Shown here: one piece after another, positions 16,566-25,278 of the stretch
Layout: every line of letters begins with the position of its first letter
Numbering within the stretch: position 1 is the first letter of the stretch
NCBI RefSeq assembly: GCF_001806325.1
Contig: NZ_CP017580.1
Coordinates: 930,001 to 994,000, forward strand
Direction: 5' to 3'
Source of the DNA: Curtobacterium sp. BH-2-1-1
Lineage (GTDB): Bacteria; Actinomycetota; Actinomycetes; Actinomycetales; Microbacteriaceae
DNA length: 64,000 nucleotides
Notes under the pieces: generated by a model
What the model saw: only the letters and a program-made list of their open reading frames with translations
The model's database searches: none
Told to the model about the DNA's origin: nothing
Translations under genes and position numbers: made by a program

Positions 16566-18410
16566 TCAGTGACGCGGCTTGCGCTCCGCACGGTCGTCGC
16601 GGTCGTACCGACGAGGCCCGCGGTCGTCACGGTCCCGACCACCGGCACGCGGCCCACGGTCGTCGCGGTCGTACCGGCGCGCCCCGCCACCGCCACCACC
16701 ACGGCGGTCCGGCTTGATCTCGATGAGCTTCCCGCTGATCCGGGTGTCCGTCAGCCGGTCGAGCACCCCGGCGTCCATGTCGGCGGGCAGCTCGACGATC
16801 GAGAAGTCCGGGCGGATCTGGATCGCCCCGAAGTCGTCACGGCGCAGACCACCCTCGTTCGCGAGGGCCCCGACGATCTGGCGCGGCTCGACGCGGTGCC
16901 GACGCCCGACCTCGATGCGGTAGGCGGTCATCGGCTGCGAGCGGCGCGGGCCACGGTCGGCCCGGTCGCCCCGGGCACCGCGGTCGTCGTCACGGTCACG
17001 GCGGTCGCTGCTCCGGCCGTCGCGGTCGACGCGGTTCCGCAGCTCGTCGGCCTTCGGGTCGAGCAGCAGCGGGTCCTCGCCCTGCGCGACGACGGCCAGC
17101 GCGGCGGCGACGTCGTCGGCCGGGACGTCGTGGTGCTCGACGTAGTGGGCGATGATGTCGCGGAACGCGGTGATGCGGTCCTGCTGCTCGAGCGCCGCGG
17201 TGATCGCGTCGTCGAAGCGGGTGAGGCGCGTCTCGTTGACGTCCTCGATCGTCGGCAGCTGCATCTGCGTGAGCGGCTGCTTGGTGTGCCGCTCGATCGC
17301 GGACAGCAGGCGTCGCTCGCGCGGGGTGACGAAGCTGATCGAGTCACCCGAGCGGCCGGCGCGACCGGTGCGGCCGATGCGGTGCACGTAGGACTCGATG
17401 TCGACGGGGATGTCGTAGTTCACGACGTGCGTGATGCGGTCGACGTCGAGGCCACGGGCGGCGACGTCGGTGGCGACGAGGATGTCGAGCTTGCCGGACT
17501 TCAGCTGGTTCACCGTGCGCTCGCGCTGGGCCTGGGCGACGTCACCGCTGATGGCCGCTGCGGCGTACCCGCGGGCGCGGAGCTTCTCGGCGAGGGTCTC
17601 GGTCTCGCTCTTCGTGCGGACGAAGATGATCATGCCCTCGAAGTCCTCGACCTCGAGGATGCGGGTGAGCGCGTCGACCTTCTGCGGGTACGACACCATG
17701 AGGTACCGCTGCGTGATGTTCGCCGCGGTCTTCGTCTTCGTCTTGACCGTGATCTCGGCCGGGTCGGTGAGGTACTGCTGCGAGATGCGGCGGATCTGGG
17801 CCGGCATCGTCGCGGAGAACAACGCGACCTGCTTGTCGTCCGGGGTCTCGGCGAGGATCGTCTCGACGTCCTCGGCGAAGCCCATCTTGAGCATCTCGTC
17901 GGCCTCGTCGAGCACGAGGTACTTCAGCTCGGACAGGTCGAGCGTGCCCTTGGCGATGTGGTCCATGATGCGACCGGGCGTGCCGACGACGACGTCCACG
18001 CCGCGGCGCAGGGCGGACAGCTGCACGCCGTACGCCTGACCGCCGTAGACGGGCAGGACGTGCACGTGCTTCATGTGGGAGGCGAACTGTTCGAACGCCT
18101 CGCACACCTGCAGGGCGAGCTCGCGGGTCGGCGACAGCACGAGCGCCTGCGGCACCTTGCTGCCCGCCTCCATGCGGGACAGGATCGGCAGCGCGAACGC
18201 CGCGGTCTTGCCCGTTCCGGTCTGCGCGAGGCCGACGACGTCGCGCCCCTCGAGCAGGGTCGGGATCGTGGCCTCCTGGATGGCGGAGGGGGTCTCGTAG
18301 CCGATGTCCTTGACGGCCTTGAGCACAGCATCGCTCAGGCCGAGGTCGGCGAAGGTCACCACTGGCCCGTCGTCGAGGGTCTCAGTGGTGGTGGCGGTGT
18401 CCGTGCTCAT
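16566..18410 (-). CDS. deaD: DEAD-box RNA helicase, DeaD/CsdA type
   Basis: 614 residues. Motifs in order: Walker A AQTGTGKT (62-69), PTRELA, TPGR, DEAD (168-171), SAT, and HRIGRTGRAG in the second RecA domain. A DbpA-type RNA-binding domain (YRIEVGRRHRVEP through FSIVELP, about 490-560) follows, and the protein ends in an arginine/aspartate/glycine-rich tail with repeated YDRDDRGPR. This architecture is that of the cold-shock/ribosome-assembly helicase DeaD. Monocistronic; a degenerate palindrome lies upstream and a stem-loop just past its stop. Confidence 0.93.
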   Translation of the reverse strand: MSTDTATTTETLDDGPVVTFADLGLSDAVLKAVKDIGYETPSAIQEATIPTLLEGRDVVGLAQTGTGKTAAFALPILSRMEAGSKVPQALVLSPTRELALQVCEAFEQFASHMKHVHVLPVYGGQAYGVQLSALRRGVDVVVGTPGRIMDHIAKGTLDLSELKYLVLDEADEMLKMGFAEDVETILAETPDDKQVALFSATMPAQIRRISQQYLTDPAEITVKTKTKTAANITQRYLMVSYPQKVDALTRILEVEDFEGMIIFVRTKSETETLAEKLRARGYAAAAISGDVAQAQRERTVNQLKSGKLDILVATDVAARGLDVDRITHVVNYDIPVDIESYVHRIGRTGRAGRSGDSISFVTPRERRLLSAIERHTKQPLTQMQLPTIEDVNETRLTRFDDAITAALEQQDRITAFRDIIAHYVEHHDVPADDVAAALAVVAQGEDPLLLDPKADELRNRVDRDGRSSDRRDRDDDRGARGDRADRGPRRSQPMTAYRIEVGRRHRVEPRQIVGALANEGGLRRDDFGAIQIRPDFSIVELPADMDAGVLDRLTDTRISGKLIEIKPDRRGGGGGGARRYDRDDRGPRAGGRDRDDRGPRRYDRDDRAERKPRH

Positions 18411-18449
18411 GCGGAAACGGTATCTCGAATACGGCGCGAGCAGTGACGA

Positions 18450-18487
18450 ACGGGAGGATCGGGGCAGGCCCGCACCGCGCCTCCCGT
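18450..18487. repeat. Degenerate copy of the dispersed palindrome
   Basis: The right arm CCCGCACCGCGCCTCCCGT is intact while the left arm (ACGGGAGGATCGGGGCAGG) has diverged. Located past the MarR gene stop and upstream of the helicase. Confidence 0.65.
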
Positions 18488-18524
18488 CCGCCTCCTGGTC
18501 ACGTCACGGGCGCGTGCCGCGTGG

Positions 18525-19001
18525 TCAGGACGCGTCGCGCCGGTCCGTGGCGCCGATCCCGAGGACCGTGTCGGCGCGATCGTTGAGCCGGGCGAGGAGT
18601 CCCGCGAGGGTGTGCAGCTCCCCCGTGGCGAACGCCCCCGTGAGGTCGTCGAACACCTCGGCGCCGGCGACGTCGAGCGTGTCGAGCAGCGTCCGGCCGG
18701 CCGGGGCGATCGAGACGAGGCTGGCGCGTCCGTCGGCCGGGTCCGGGGCGGTGCCGAGGTACCCGGACTCGACGAGCGACGCCACGCGGCGGCTGATCAC
18801 CGGGCGCGACAACCCCGTGGCGTCCGCGATCGCCATGGACCGGACGGCCCCGAAGTGATCGACCGCCCGCAGGATCACGCGCCCCGTGGGGTCCAGTCCC
18901 CCGCGCGACTCGATGAGCGACGACCGCAGGGTCTGCCGGACCCACAGCCGGTCGAGCTGCGCGCGCAGCAGTCGCTCGGCGTCGTCCCGGTCCTCGGTCA
19001 T
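18525..19001 (-). CDS. MarR family regulator
   Basis: 158 residues with a winged HTH (about 45-110: MAIADATGLSRPVISRRVASL, then wing DPADGRASLVSI). The ATG at 19001 is preceded by the intergenic operator TTGCTT-N5-AAGCAA, and the divergent neighbour is a DHA2-type multidrug exporter, the classic MarR-regulated arrangement. It probably represses both genes until an effector drug binds. Confidence 0.88.
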   Translation of the reverse strand: MTEDRDDAERLLRAQLDRLWVRQTLRSSLIESRGGLDPTGRVILRAVDHFGAVRSMAIADATGLSRPVISRRVASLVESGYLGTAPDPADGRASLVSIAPAGRTLLDTLDVAGAEVFDDLTGAFATGELHTLAGLLARLNDRADTVLGIGATDRRDAS

Positions 19002-19028
19002 GCCGGACAGCGTAGCGGCCACATTTAG

Positions 19029-19045
19029 TTGCTTGTCGGAAGCAA
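19029..19045. promoter_or_regulatory. MarR operator palindrome
   Basis: TTGCTT-GTCGG-AAGCAA is a perfect 6+5+6 dyad centred between the MarR start (19001) and the exporter start (19112). It is the only strong dyad in the region and has the size expected for a MarR dimer site. Confidence 0.75.
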
Positions 19046-19111
19046 TGGATGTATCGTTGCGCGGTCTGCAAACTTTCACAGCAGGAAACACAGCACGAAG
19101 CAAGGAGCTCG

Positions 19112-21211
19112 ATGACCGCCACCGCACCCGTCCCGGTGCAGCACGGCCGACGCGCAGCCGGGGTCCCCACGGACTCCGCCGCACCCGGCCAGCAGCCGCT
19201 GATGACCCACCGCCAGATCCTCCTCGTGATCTACGGGCTGATGGCGGGCATGTTCCTGTCCTCGCTCGGCCAGACGGTGTTCGGCACGGCGATCCGGACG
19301 ATCGGTGACGACCTGCACGGGCTCGACCAGCAGGCCTGGGTGACGACCGCGTACCTCATCACCTCGACCATCGCGACGCCGATCTACGGCAAGCTCTCCG
19401 ACATCTTCGGGCGCCGGCCGCTCTACATCTTCGGCATCGTGGTGTTCATCCTCGGCGCCGTGCTCTCGTCGATGTCGACCTCGATGCTCATGCTCGCCGG
19501 CTTCCGCGCCGTGCAGGGCATCGGTGCCGGTGCGTTGATGTCGCTGCCGCTCGCGATCATGGGCGACATCCTCGCTCCGCGCGAACGTGCCAAGTACCAG
19601 GGGTACTTCCTCGCCGTGTTCGGCATCTCGTCCGTGATCGGCCCGCTCATCGGCGGCCTGCTCGCCGGTTCCTCCGAGATCCTGTGGATCACCGGCTGGC
19701 GCTGGGTGCTCCTCATCAACGTGCCGATCGGCATCGCGGCCCTCGTCATGGTGCTCGTCTTCCTGCACCTGCCGAAGGTGCACGGTGGCGACACCGCGAA
19801 GCCGAAGGTCGACTGGTGGGGCGCGACCGCCGTCATCGTCACGCTCGTCCCGCTCCTGCTCGTGGCCGAACAGGGCCGCACCTGGGGCTGGGGCTCGGCC
19901 GCCGCGATCGCCTGCTACGTCATCGGCGTCGTCGGCCTCGTCGCGCTGCTGCTCATCGAGTCGAAGATGGGCGACGCCGCGATCATCCCGCTGAAGCTCT
20001 TCCGCTCCGGCACGTTCTCGATGGCGACCGTCATCGGGTTCCTGGTCGGCTTCGCGATGTTCGGCGCCATGCTGACCATCCCCCTCTACCTGCAGATCGT
20101 CGTCGGTCTGACCCCGACCGAGTCCGGCTTCGCGACGCTCCCCCTCGTCGGCGGGCTCATGATCGCGTCGATCACGAGCGGCCAGATCGTCGCCCGGGTC
20201 GGCCGCTACCGGATCTTCCCGGTGATCGGCACGGCGCTGGTGTCCTCGGGCTACGTCGTCCTGACGTTCATGAGCATCGACAAGCCGCTCTGGTTCCTGA
20301 TGATCGGCATGTTCCTCATCGGGCTCGGGCTCGGGTCGGTCATGCAGTCGCTGACCCTCGCGTCGCAGGGCTCGGTCGAGGCCCGGGACATGGGCGTCGC
20401 CACCTCGTCCGCCACGTTCTTCCGCCAGATCGGTGGCACGCTCGGCACGGCCGTGCTCCTGTCGATCCTGTTCTCGGTGATGCCGTCGAACATCCTGCAC
20501 GCGACCGCGAACCAGAAGGACCTCGGCGCAGCCCTCGACGCGGCGACGAACCCGACCGTGGCCACCGCGCCCGCGAACCGGGGCGTCATGGACGAGATCT
20601 GGACCCCGATCGTCACCCCGCTCGAGCAGAACGTGCAGGCCTCGCTCGACGACGTCACCGCCCAGGTGCAGCAGTCGACCGCGAGTGCCCCGGCCGCCGT
20701 GCAGGCCCAGGCCCTCGCCGCGGCAGCCGACCAGGCCCACGCCTCGGTGCAGGACGGCAAGCTCGTCGTCGACTGGTCGGACGCGGCGCAGCGGTCCTAC
20801 TGGGTGGGCGAGCTCACCCCGGCCGTGGCGAAGCAGGTCTCCGACGGCAGCGGCTCCGGGTCGAGCACGATGAGCACGAACGACACCTCGTTCCTGACCG
20901 GTGCGGACAGCCGGCTCACCCGGCCGTTCATGGCGGGCTTCAACGCCTCGTCCGTGACGATCTACTGGGTCGGTCTCGGTGTGATCCTGCTCGCCTTCGT
21001 CCTCACCTGGTTCTTCCGGGTGCCGCCGCTCCGTCAGCGTTCGGCGCTGCAGGAGCGTGCGGACGCCGCGGGTGCGCAGCGCGCCGACGACGACCGGCTC
21101 TCGGCGGAGGACGAGCTCGAGACGGCCGCCGGCCTGGCCGCCGCCGAGGCGGGCTCCTTCACCGGCCCGATGACCGGATCCACCCCGACGCAGCCCGCGC
21201 AGCGCCGGTGA
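19112..21211 (+). CDS. DHA2-type MFS drug exporter (14 helices)
   Basis: 699 residues. Typical DHA2 motifs are present: TAYLITSTIATPIYGKLSD with motif A GKLSDIFGRR, and PLIGGLLAG. A polar segment of about 140 residues (about 480-625) is inserted before the last helix and should lie outside the cell, a feature of some actinobacterial DHA2 exporters. ATG at 19112 follows AAGGAG. Divergent MarR regulator upstream; a TetR regulator follows in the same direction, so two repressors flank it. Substrate unknown. Confidence 0.92.
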   Translation: MTATAPVPVQHGRRAAGVPTDSAAPGQQPLMTHRQILLVIYGLMAGMFLSSLGQTVFGTAIRTIGDDLHGLDQQAWVTTAYLITSTIATPIYGKLSDIFGRRPLYIFGIVVFILGAVLSSMSTSMLMLAGFRAVQGIGAGALMSLPLAIMGDILAPRERAKYQGYFLAVFGISSVIGPLIGGLLAGSSEILWITGWRWVLLINVPIGIAALVMVLVFLHLPKVHGGDTAKPKVDWWGATAVIVTLVPLLLVAEQGRTWGWGSAAAIACYVIGVVGLVALLLIESKMGDAAIIPLKLFRSGTFSMATVIGFLVGFAMFGAMLTIPLYLQIVVGLTPTESGFATLPLVGGLMIASITSGQIVARVGRYRIFPVIGTALVSSGYVVLTFMSIDKPLWFLMIGMFLIGLGLGSVMQSLTLASQGSVEARDMGVATSSATFFRQIGGTLGTAVLLSILFSVMPSNILHATANQKDLGAALDAATNPTVATAPANRGVMDEIWTPIVTPLEQNVQASLDDVTAQVQQSTASAPAAVQAQALAAAADQAHASVQDGKLVVDWSDAAQRSYWVGELTPAVAKQVSDGSGSGSSTMSTNDTSFLTGADSRLTRPFMAGFNASSVTIYWVGLGVILLAFVLTWFFRVPPLRQRSALQERADAAGAQRADDDRLSAEDELETAAGLAAAEAGSFTGPMTGSTPTQPAQRR

Positions 21212-21282
21212 CCGACCGGGGCGCCCGTCCGCTGTCCCCCTTCGTGGACGGACGTCCCACCCCACCAGCACCAGGAGCCACC

Positions 21283-21873
21283 GTGACCACCACCCCCGCG
21301 ACGACGACGGCGACGGAGCCGTGCTCGCTGCGTGAACGGAAGAAGCAGCAAACCCGCTCGGCGCTGCACGACGCCGCACTGACGCTCGTCTCGGCGCACG
21401 GCCTCGACGGGGTGACCGTGGAGCAGATCTGCGCCGACGCCGACGTCTCCCCCCGGACCTTCTTCAACTACTTCTCCTCGAAGGCGCACGCCGCGCTCGG
21501 GCTCGACACGGTCGAGGTCCCGCCGGCCGCCGCGACCTGGTTCGCCACCGCCGAGGGGCGCTTCATCGACGACCTGTGCGGCCTCGTCGCCGCCACGGTG
21601 CCCCTCTCGCAGGACCGGCGCCGGATGAAGGAGCTGCTCGTGCTCCGCCCGGAGATGGCCCCGATGGTCATGCAGTGGATGGCCGAGTCCCGGCAGTCCC
21701 TGCTCGCCACGGTCGGCACGCGGACCGACGAGCAGACCGCCCGCACCGCGGTGGCCCTCGTCATGTCCGCGCTGTCCGAGGTGGCGCACCGCGAGACCGT
21801 CGGCGGGCCGGACGAGCTCGCGGTCCGACTGCGCGCCGTGGTCGGCGAGATGGGCGCGCTCGCGTCCGCCTGA
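21283..21873 (+). CDS. TetR/AcrR family regulator
   Basis: 196 residues with a TetR HTH (VTVEQICADADVSPRTFFNYFSSK, about residues 40-63). GTG at 21283 has an AGGAG box (CCAGGAGCCACC); a GTG at 21208 overlapping the exporter stop would add 25 poorly conserved-looking residues. Probably co-transcribed with the upstream exporter. Confidence 0.85.
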   Translation: MTTTPATTTATEPCSLRERKKQQTRSALHDAALTLVSAHGLDGVTVEQICADADVSPRTFFNYFSSKAHAALGLDTVEVPPAAATWFATAEGRFIDDLCGLVAATVPLSQDRRRMKELLVLRPEMAPMVMQWMAESRQSLLATVGTRTDEQTARTAVALVMSALSEVAHRETVGGPDELAVRLRAVVGEMGALASA

Positions 21874-22160
21874 CCGGACGTCTGCCTGCGTGGACCCGCA
21901 GGCCGTTTCGGCATCCCGCAGGAGTCCTCCCACCGGGCGCGGAGGCTGCCTACGCTCCTCGCACCGGCCGCACCCGACGGCCGGTGCCCTCGCCCCGCGG
22001 CGCGCAACGGCGCGAGTCGCGGGGCGACCACGCGCCCGCGTCGACGCGGGGCGACCACGTGTCCGCGTCGACGCGGGTGAACTTTCGCGCTCACCGACAC
22101 GTCACGCGCGCACCGGCCCGTGGACTGTCGCCCAGCGCGTGGAGACGGTACCGCCCGTCT
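21874..22160. other. Gene-free region with stem-loop and 27-bp tandem repeat
   Basis: CGCCCCGCG (21991-21999) pairs with CGCGGGGCG (22018-22026). Directly after it a 27-bp unit is repeated twice (22019-22045 and 22046-22072, three mismatches, beginning GCGGGGCGACCACG). The dispersed palindrome at 22161 follows. No gene is supported here. Confidence 0.55.
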
Positions 22161-22200
22161 GACGGGAGGGACGGTGCCGGCTCGCACCGCGCCTCCCGTC
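22161..22200. repeat. Dispersed palindrome copy
   Basis: GACGGGAGGGACGGTGCCGG with its near-complement CTCGCACCGCGCCTCCCGTC. Lies just past the stop of the SDR gene and between two converging transcripts. Confidence 0.75.
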
Positions 22201-22217
22201 CGACAGGTGGTCGCGTC

Positions 22218-23069
22218 TCAGGCGCGTGCCAGCGGGTCCAGCTGCTCCGGCGTCGCATCGGCCGCCTGCGTCGACCGGCTGAGCGCCTCGTGCCGCTCGT
22301 CCTCGGCCAGGAGCGCGCGGCCGGCGGCCGTCCCGTGCTCGAACGCGTCCGGGCCGACGAGCAGGCGGAGCGGCGGCTCGTCCATCGCCACGACCTGCAG
22401 CACGAGCTCGGCGACCAGGTCCGGGTCGCTCGCACCGATGCTCGTGCCCCCGTGCATCCGTGCGGACGCCCCGACGGTCGCCTCGTACTCCGGCCGGACC
22501 GGCGCGACCGTCATGGACGACCCCGCCCAGTCGGTGCGCATGCCGCCCGGCTCGAGGACGGTGACGCGGATGCCGAGGGGGCCGACCTCCTTCGCGAGCA
22601 CCGAGGAGAACCCGCCGACGGCCCACTTCGCGGTCTGGTACGCGCCGAGCCCCGGCGTCGACATGCGCCCGCCGACGGACGAGACCTGCACGATGTGCCC
22701 GGAGCCCAGCTCGCGCATGACGTGCACGGCCTCCTGGCTGAGGGTCACCACGCCGAACAGGTTCGTCTCGACCTGGGCGCGGAAGTCGGCGGGGTCGACG
22801 TCCTCGATGCTGGCGAGGTTCGCGTACCCGGCGTTGTTCACGAGCACGTCGAGCCGACCGAAGCGCTCGACCGCGGTGCGGACCGCTGCACGGGCGGCGT
22901 CGGGGTCGGTGACGTCGAGCGCGACCGGGACGAGCTCCGCGCTGGTGAGGTCGTCGAGGGCGTGGAGGTCCCGGACCCCGGCGACCACCTGGTGACCGGC
23001 GGCGAGGGCTGCGGTGACGATCGAGCGGCCGAGGCCCCGCGAGGCACCGGTGACGAGGAAGACGGACAT
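22218..23069 (-). CDS. Short-chain dehydrogenase/reductase
   Basis: 283 residues. Classical SDR: TGASRGLG near the N-terminus, NNAG, a catalytic Ser in VQVSSVGG and YQTAK (YxxxK). ATG at 23069 has AGGA five bases upstream. Divergent TetR gene with two operator-like dyads between them; likely an inducible carbonyl reductase of unknown substrate. Confidence 0.88.
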   Translation of the reverse strand: MSVFLVTGASRGLGRSIVTAALAAGHQVVAGVRDLHALDDLTSAELVPVALDVTDPDAARAAVRTAVERFGRLDVLVNNAGYANLASIEDVDPADFRAQVETNLFGVVTLSQEAVHVMRELGSGHIVQVSSVGGRMSTPGLGAYQTAKWAVGGFSSVLAKEVGPLGIRVTVLEPGGMRTDWAGSSMTVAPVRPEYEATVGASARMHGGTSIGASDPDLVAELVLQVVAMDEPPLRLLVGPDAFEHGTAAGRALLAEDERHEALSRSTQAADATPEQLDPLARA

Positions 23070-23078
23070 GGTATTCCT

Positions 23079-23151
23079 AACTGACTGGTTGGTTGACAGC
23101 ACCGATGGAACACCTCCGATGCTCGCTTGTCAACCGTCCGGTTGATAACCT
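23079..23151. promoter_or_regulatory. Two TetR operator-like dyads and leaderless -10
   Basis: TCAACCG-TC-CGGTTGA (23130-23145) is a perfect dyad and AACTGACTGGTT (23079-23090) an imperfect one. TAACCT (23146-23151) sits six bases before the ATG of the TetR gene, the spacing of a leaderless transcript, so a repressor on the first dyad would cover the core promoter. Confidence 0.65.
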
Positions 23152-23157
23152 GGACGG

Positions 23158-23730
23158 ATGCCGATGCCCCGCAACGCCGACGCCACCCGCGCCCGACTCC
23201 TCGTCGCCGCCCGCGACGAGTTCGCCGCGGTCGGGATCGCCGGCGCGCGCGTGGACCGGATCGCCGCAGCCGCCGCGAGCAACAAGGCGCAGATCTACCA
23301 CTACTTCGGCAGCAAGGACGGCCTGTTCGACGCGGTCTTCGACGCGATGGTCGCCGAGACGCTCGACGAGGTCACGATCGACGCCGACGACCTCCCCGAG
23401 TACGCCGGACGCCTGCACGACTCCTACGCACACCGACCCTGGGTGCAGCGCCTGGCGACCTGGTACCGGCTCGAGCGGGGCGACACCTCGCACCCGATCG
23501 ACGCCGTCGTGCGGAGCAACGCCGCCAAGCTCCGGGCGATCGAGGACGCGCAGCGGGACGGGCGGCTGCCGACGACGTTCTCGGCGGCGGAGCTGCTCGG
23601 GATCGTGATCCACACCGCTGCGCTGTGGAGCGGTGCGACGCCGGAGTACGCCCGGCTGACCGACGAGGTGGGGGCGGCGCGGCGGCGGGAGGTCGTCGTG
23701 GCGACGGTGGCGGCGGTCGTGCGGGGCTGA
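23158..23730 (+). CDS. TetR/AcrR family regulator
   Basis: 190 residues; HTH near residues 25-55 (VDRIAAAAASNKAQIYHYFGSK). ATG at 23158 has no Shine-Dalgarno but a -10 element six bases upstream, suggesting leaderless translation; ATG two codons later is possible. It is divergent from the SDR gene and shares dyads with it, so it likely represses both. Confidence 0.87.
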   Translation: MPMPRNADATRARLLVAARDEFAAVGIAGARVDRIAAAAASNKAQIYHYFGSKDGLFDAVFDAMVAETLDEVTIDADDLPEYAGRLHDSYAHRPWVQRLATWYRLERGDTSHPIDAVVRSNAAKLRAIEDAQRDGRLPTTFSAAELLGIVIHTAALWSGATPEYARLTDEVGAARRREVVVATVAAVVRG

Positions 23731-23746
23731 GCGGGTCCTTCGGCGC

Positions 23747-23983
23747 TCAGCCGCCCGTCGCGGCGAACACGCCGAGCACGATGCCGACGCAGAGCATGGC
23801 GATGCCCAGGGCCCGGAAGAGTGCCGTGGGCAACTGGGCGTGACGATCAGCTGCCTTCTTGCCCTGGACGATGCGCATCTGCCGCTGCAGGAAGTCGTGC
23901 ATCGCCTCCGGCGACACCGCGGTCGCGCAGCCGAGGAGCACGAAGGCGCCGCCGAGGACCCAGAGCGCCAGCGAGTCAGTCAA
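23747..23983 (-). CDS. Small membrane protein, two helices
   Basis: 78 residues: LWVLGGAFVLLGCATAVS, a polar stretch (about 27-50) and FRALGIAMLCVGIVLGVFAA. The start is a TTG at 23983, six bases after the stop of the previous small gene, with weak Shine-Dalgarno. No function recognised. Confidence 0.55.
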   Translation of the reverse strand: MTDSLALWVLGGAFVLLGCATAVSPEAMHDFLQRQMRIVQGKKAADRHAQLPTALFRALGIAMLCVGIVLGVFAATGG

Positions 23984-23989
23984 CGACGT

Positions 23990-24160
23990 TCACCGGAGGA
24001 GCAGCGCGCCGGCGACGAGCATGACGAGTGCGATCACGACTGCGATCAGCCGTCCACGGTCGGAGGGCGAGTGGTTGCGATTCCGCTGCACCACCCACGG
24101 GATGCACGCCAATCCGCCGACCACCAGCACGAGGCCGAGGACGAGTGGGAGTGCGTTCAA
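23990..24160 (-). CDS. Very small membrane protein, two helices
   Basis: 56 residues from TTG at 24160, which has GGAG five bases upstream. Two hydrophobic segments (LPLVLGLVLVVGGLACIPWVV and LIAVVIALVMLVAGALLL) are separated by an arginine-rich turn. Sits in a row of four such genes. Start and even coding status are uncertain, but the hydrophobic pattern in frame is not random. Confidence 0.45.
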   Translation of the reverse strand: MNALPLVLGLVLVVGGLACIPWVVQRNRNHSPSDRGRLIAVVIALVMLVAGALLLR

Positions 24161-24191
24161 TGCGGCTCCGTTCTCATTGACGCGAACTCCG

Positions 24192-24383
24192 TCACTTGTT
24201 CCTGGCTCGCCACGAGACCACGACCCCGCACAACACGTACACGCCGAACAAGCCCGCGAGCGCGCCCCAGATGGCGACGCCGGCCTCGGCGCGACCGGGC
24301 GAGAGGAGCGTGACCACACCGAGTGCGATCGCGACCAGGGCGATGATCGTCGGCAGCAGGAGGTTTCCCTTCATCCTGAACAT
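24192..24383 (-). CDS. Very small membrane protein, two helices
   Basis: 63 residues with LLLPTIIALVAIALGVVTLLS and AIWGALAGLFGVYVLCGVVVS. ATG at 24383 has GAGGGG six bases upstream. Same size and topology as its neighbours; function unknown. Confidence 0.55.
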   Translation of the reverse strand: MFRMKGNLLLPTIIALVAIALGVVTLLSPGRAEAGVAIWGALAGLFGVYVLCGVVVSWRARNK

Positions 24384-24426
24384 CGGAAGCCCCTCTCCGG
24401 GCGAGGTGTCCGGCCCCCGGACGGCA

Positions 24427-24591
24427 TCAGATCACCACGGCGTTCTGCCCGAGCAGAAGGGATTCCTTCATCGTGCGCGGGATCGGTCGCGGGATGAGCG
24501 CGAACAGCAGCCCACCCGAAGCAGCGAGCAGACCGACGATGAGGATGAACAGCGGCATGTGTTCCCAGGGATGTTCGTGGTGCCTCCTCAT
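24427..24591 (-). CDS. Very small single-helix membrane protein
   Basis: 54 residues from ATG at 24591, or 43 from ATG at 24558. One hydrophobic segment (PLFILIVGLLAASGGLLFALI) and a basic, proline-rich stretch. An AGGAGG sequence lies just inside the first start but serves no downstream start at workable distance. First in the row of four small membrane genes. Confidence 0.4.
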   Translation of the reverse strand: MRRHHEHPWEHMPLFILIVGLLAASGGLLFALIPRPIPRTMKESLLLGQNAVVI

Positions 24592-24718
24592 CGCTTCGTG
24601 CCGAGCCGACGAGCACACTGAGGAGGCGGCCCTGTGCACGCATCGTGAACGCTACCGAGCTTCCCTCGCTCCTGCTCGCCCCGTGCTGGGAGGAACGACG
24701 GCGCCAGCGCCCCTGTGG

Positions 24719-25225
24719 TCACGGCTGCGCGTCGACGGCGACCCTCGAGCGCGCCGGCCGGTGCCAGACGAGCGCCGACCGGGCGGCATCCCGCGCGACC
24801 CGGAGGACACGGAGCACCACGATGTCGTGGTCGCCCGCGCGGTGGACGCCCTCGACCGAGCACTCGAACCACGAGTGGGCACCGTCGAGGAACACCGCGC
24901 CGGATCCGGCGGTCGCGTACTCGATGCCGTGCAGACGGCGCGCGCGGTCCCGGGACGCCAACTGCGCCGTGTGCGGCCCGTGTCCGTCGCCGAGCACCGA
25001 GATGCCGAGCGTGGGCGCTGCTGCGAGGTCGGGCCACGTCGTGGACGAGTGCTGCACGGCGATCGTCGCCAGCGGCGGGTCGTAGGAGACGCCGACGGTG
25101 AAGGACGTCGCCACCATGACCACGGGGGAACCGTCGACGCACGCAGCGATCGCGGCGACGACGGAGGGCACCTCGGCGATGGCCTCACGGATGTCGAGCG
25201 GGTCCTCGATGAAGTGGTCGTGCAC
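24719..25225 (-). CDS. Flavin reductase (RutF/HpaC-type)
   Basis: 168 residues of the flavin_reduct domain family: VMVATSFTVGVSYDPPLATIAVQHSSTTW, a Ser/Thr-rich FMN-binding stretch, and the C-terminal AGDHDIVVLRV. Such enzymes reduce FMN/FAD with NAD(P)H and release it to a partner monooxygenase. GTG at 25225 has AGGAGG five bases upstream. Last gene of flavin locus A, so it probably feeds the two monooxygenases upstream. A paralogue ends locus B at 39206. Confidence 0.9.
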   Translation of the reverse strand: MHDHFIEDPLDIREAIAEVPSVVAAIAACVDGSPVVMVATSFTVGVSYDPPLATIAVQHSSTTWPDLAAAPTLGISVLGDGHGPHTAQLASRDRARRLHGIEYATAGSGAVFLDGAHSWFECSVEGVHRAGDHDIVVLRVLRVARDAARSALVWHRPARSRVAVDAQP

Positions 25226-25278
25226 GGGGTCCTCCTCGGGGAACGAGTGGTCGGGGACGAACGGTCAGGGACGATCGG

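Noticed and set aside
24583..24588. AGGAGG as ribosome-binding site for another small gene start
   Set aside because: No ATG, GTG or TTG at workable distance in any frame.
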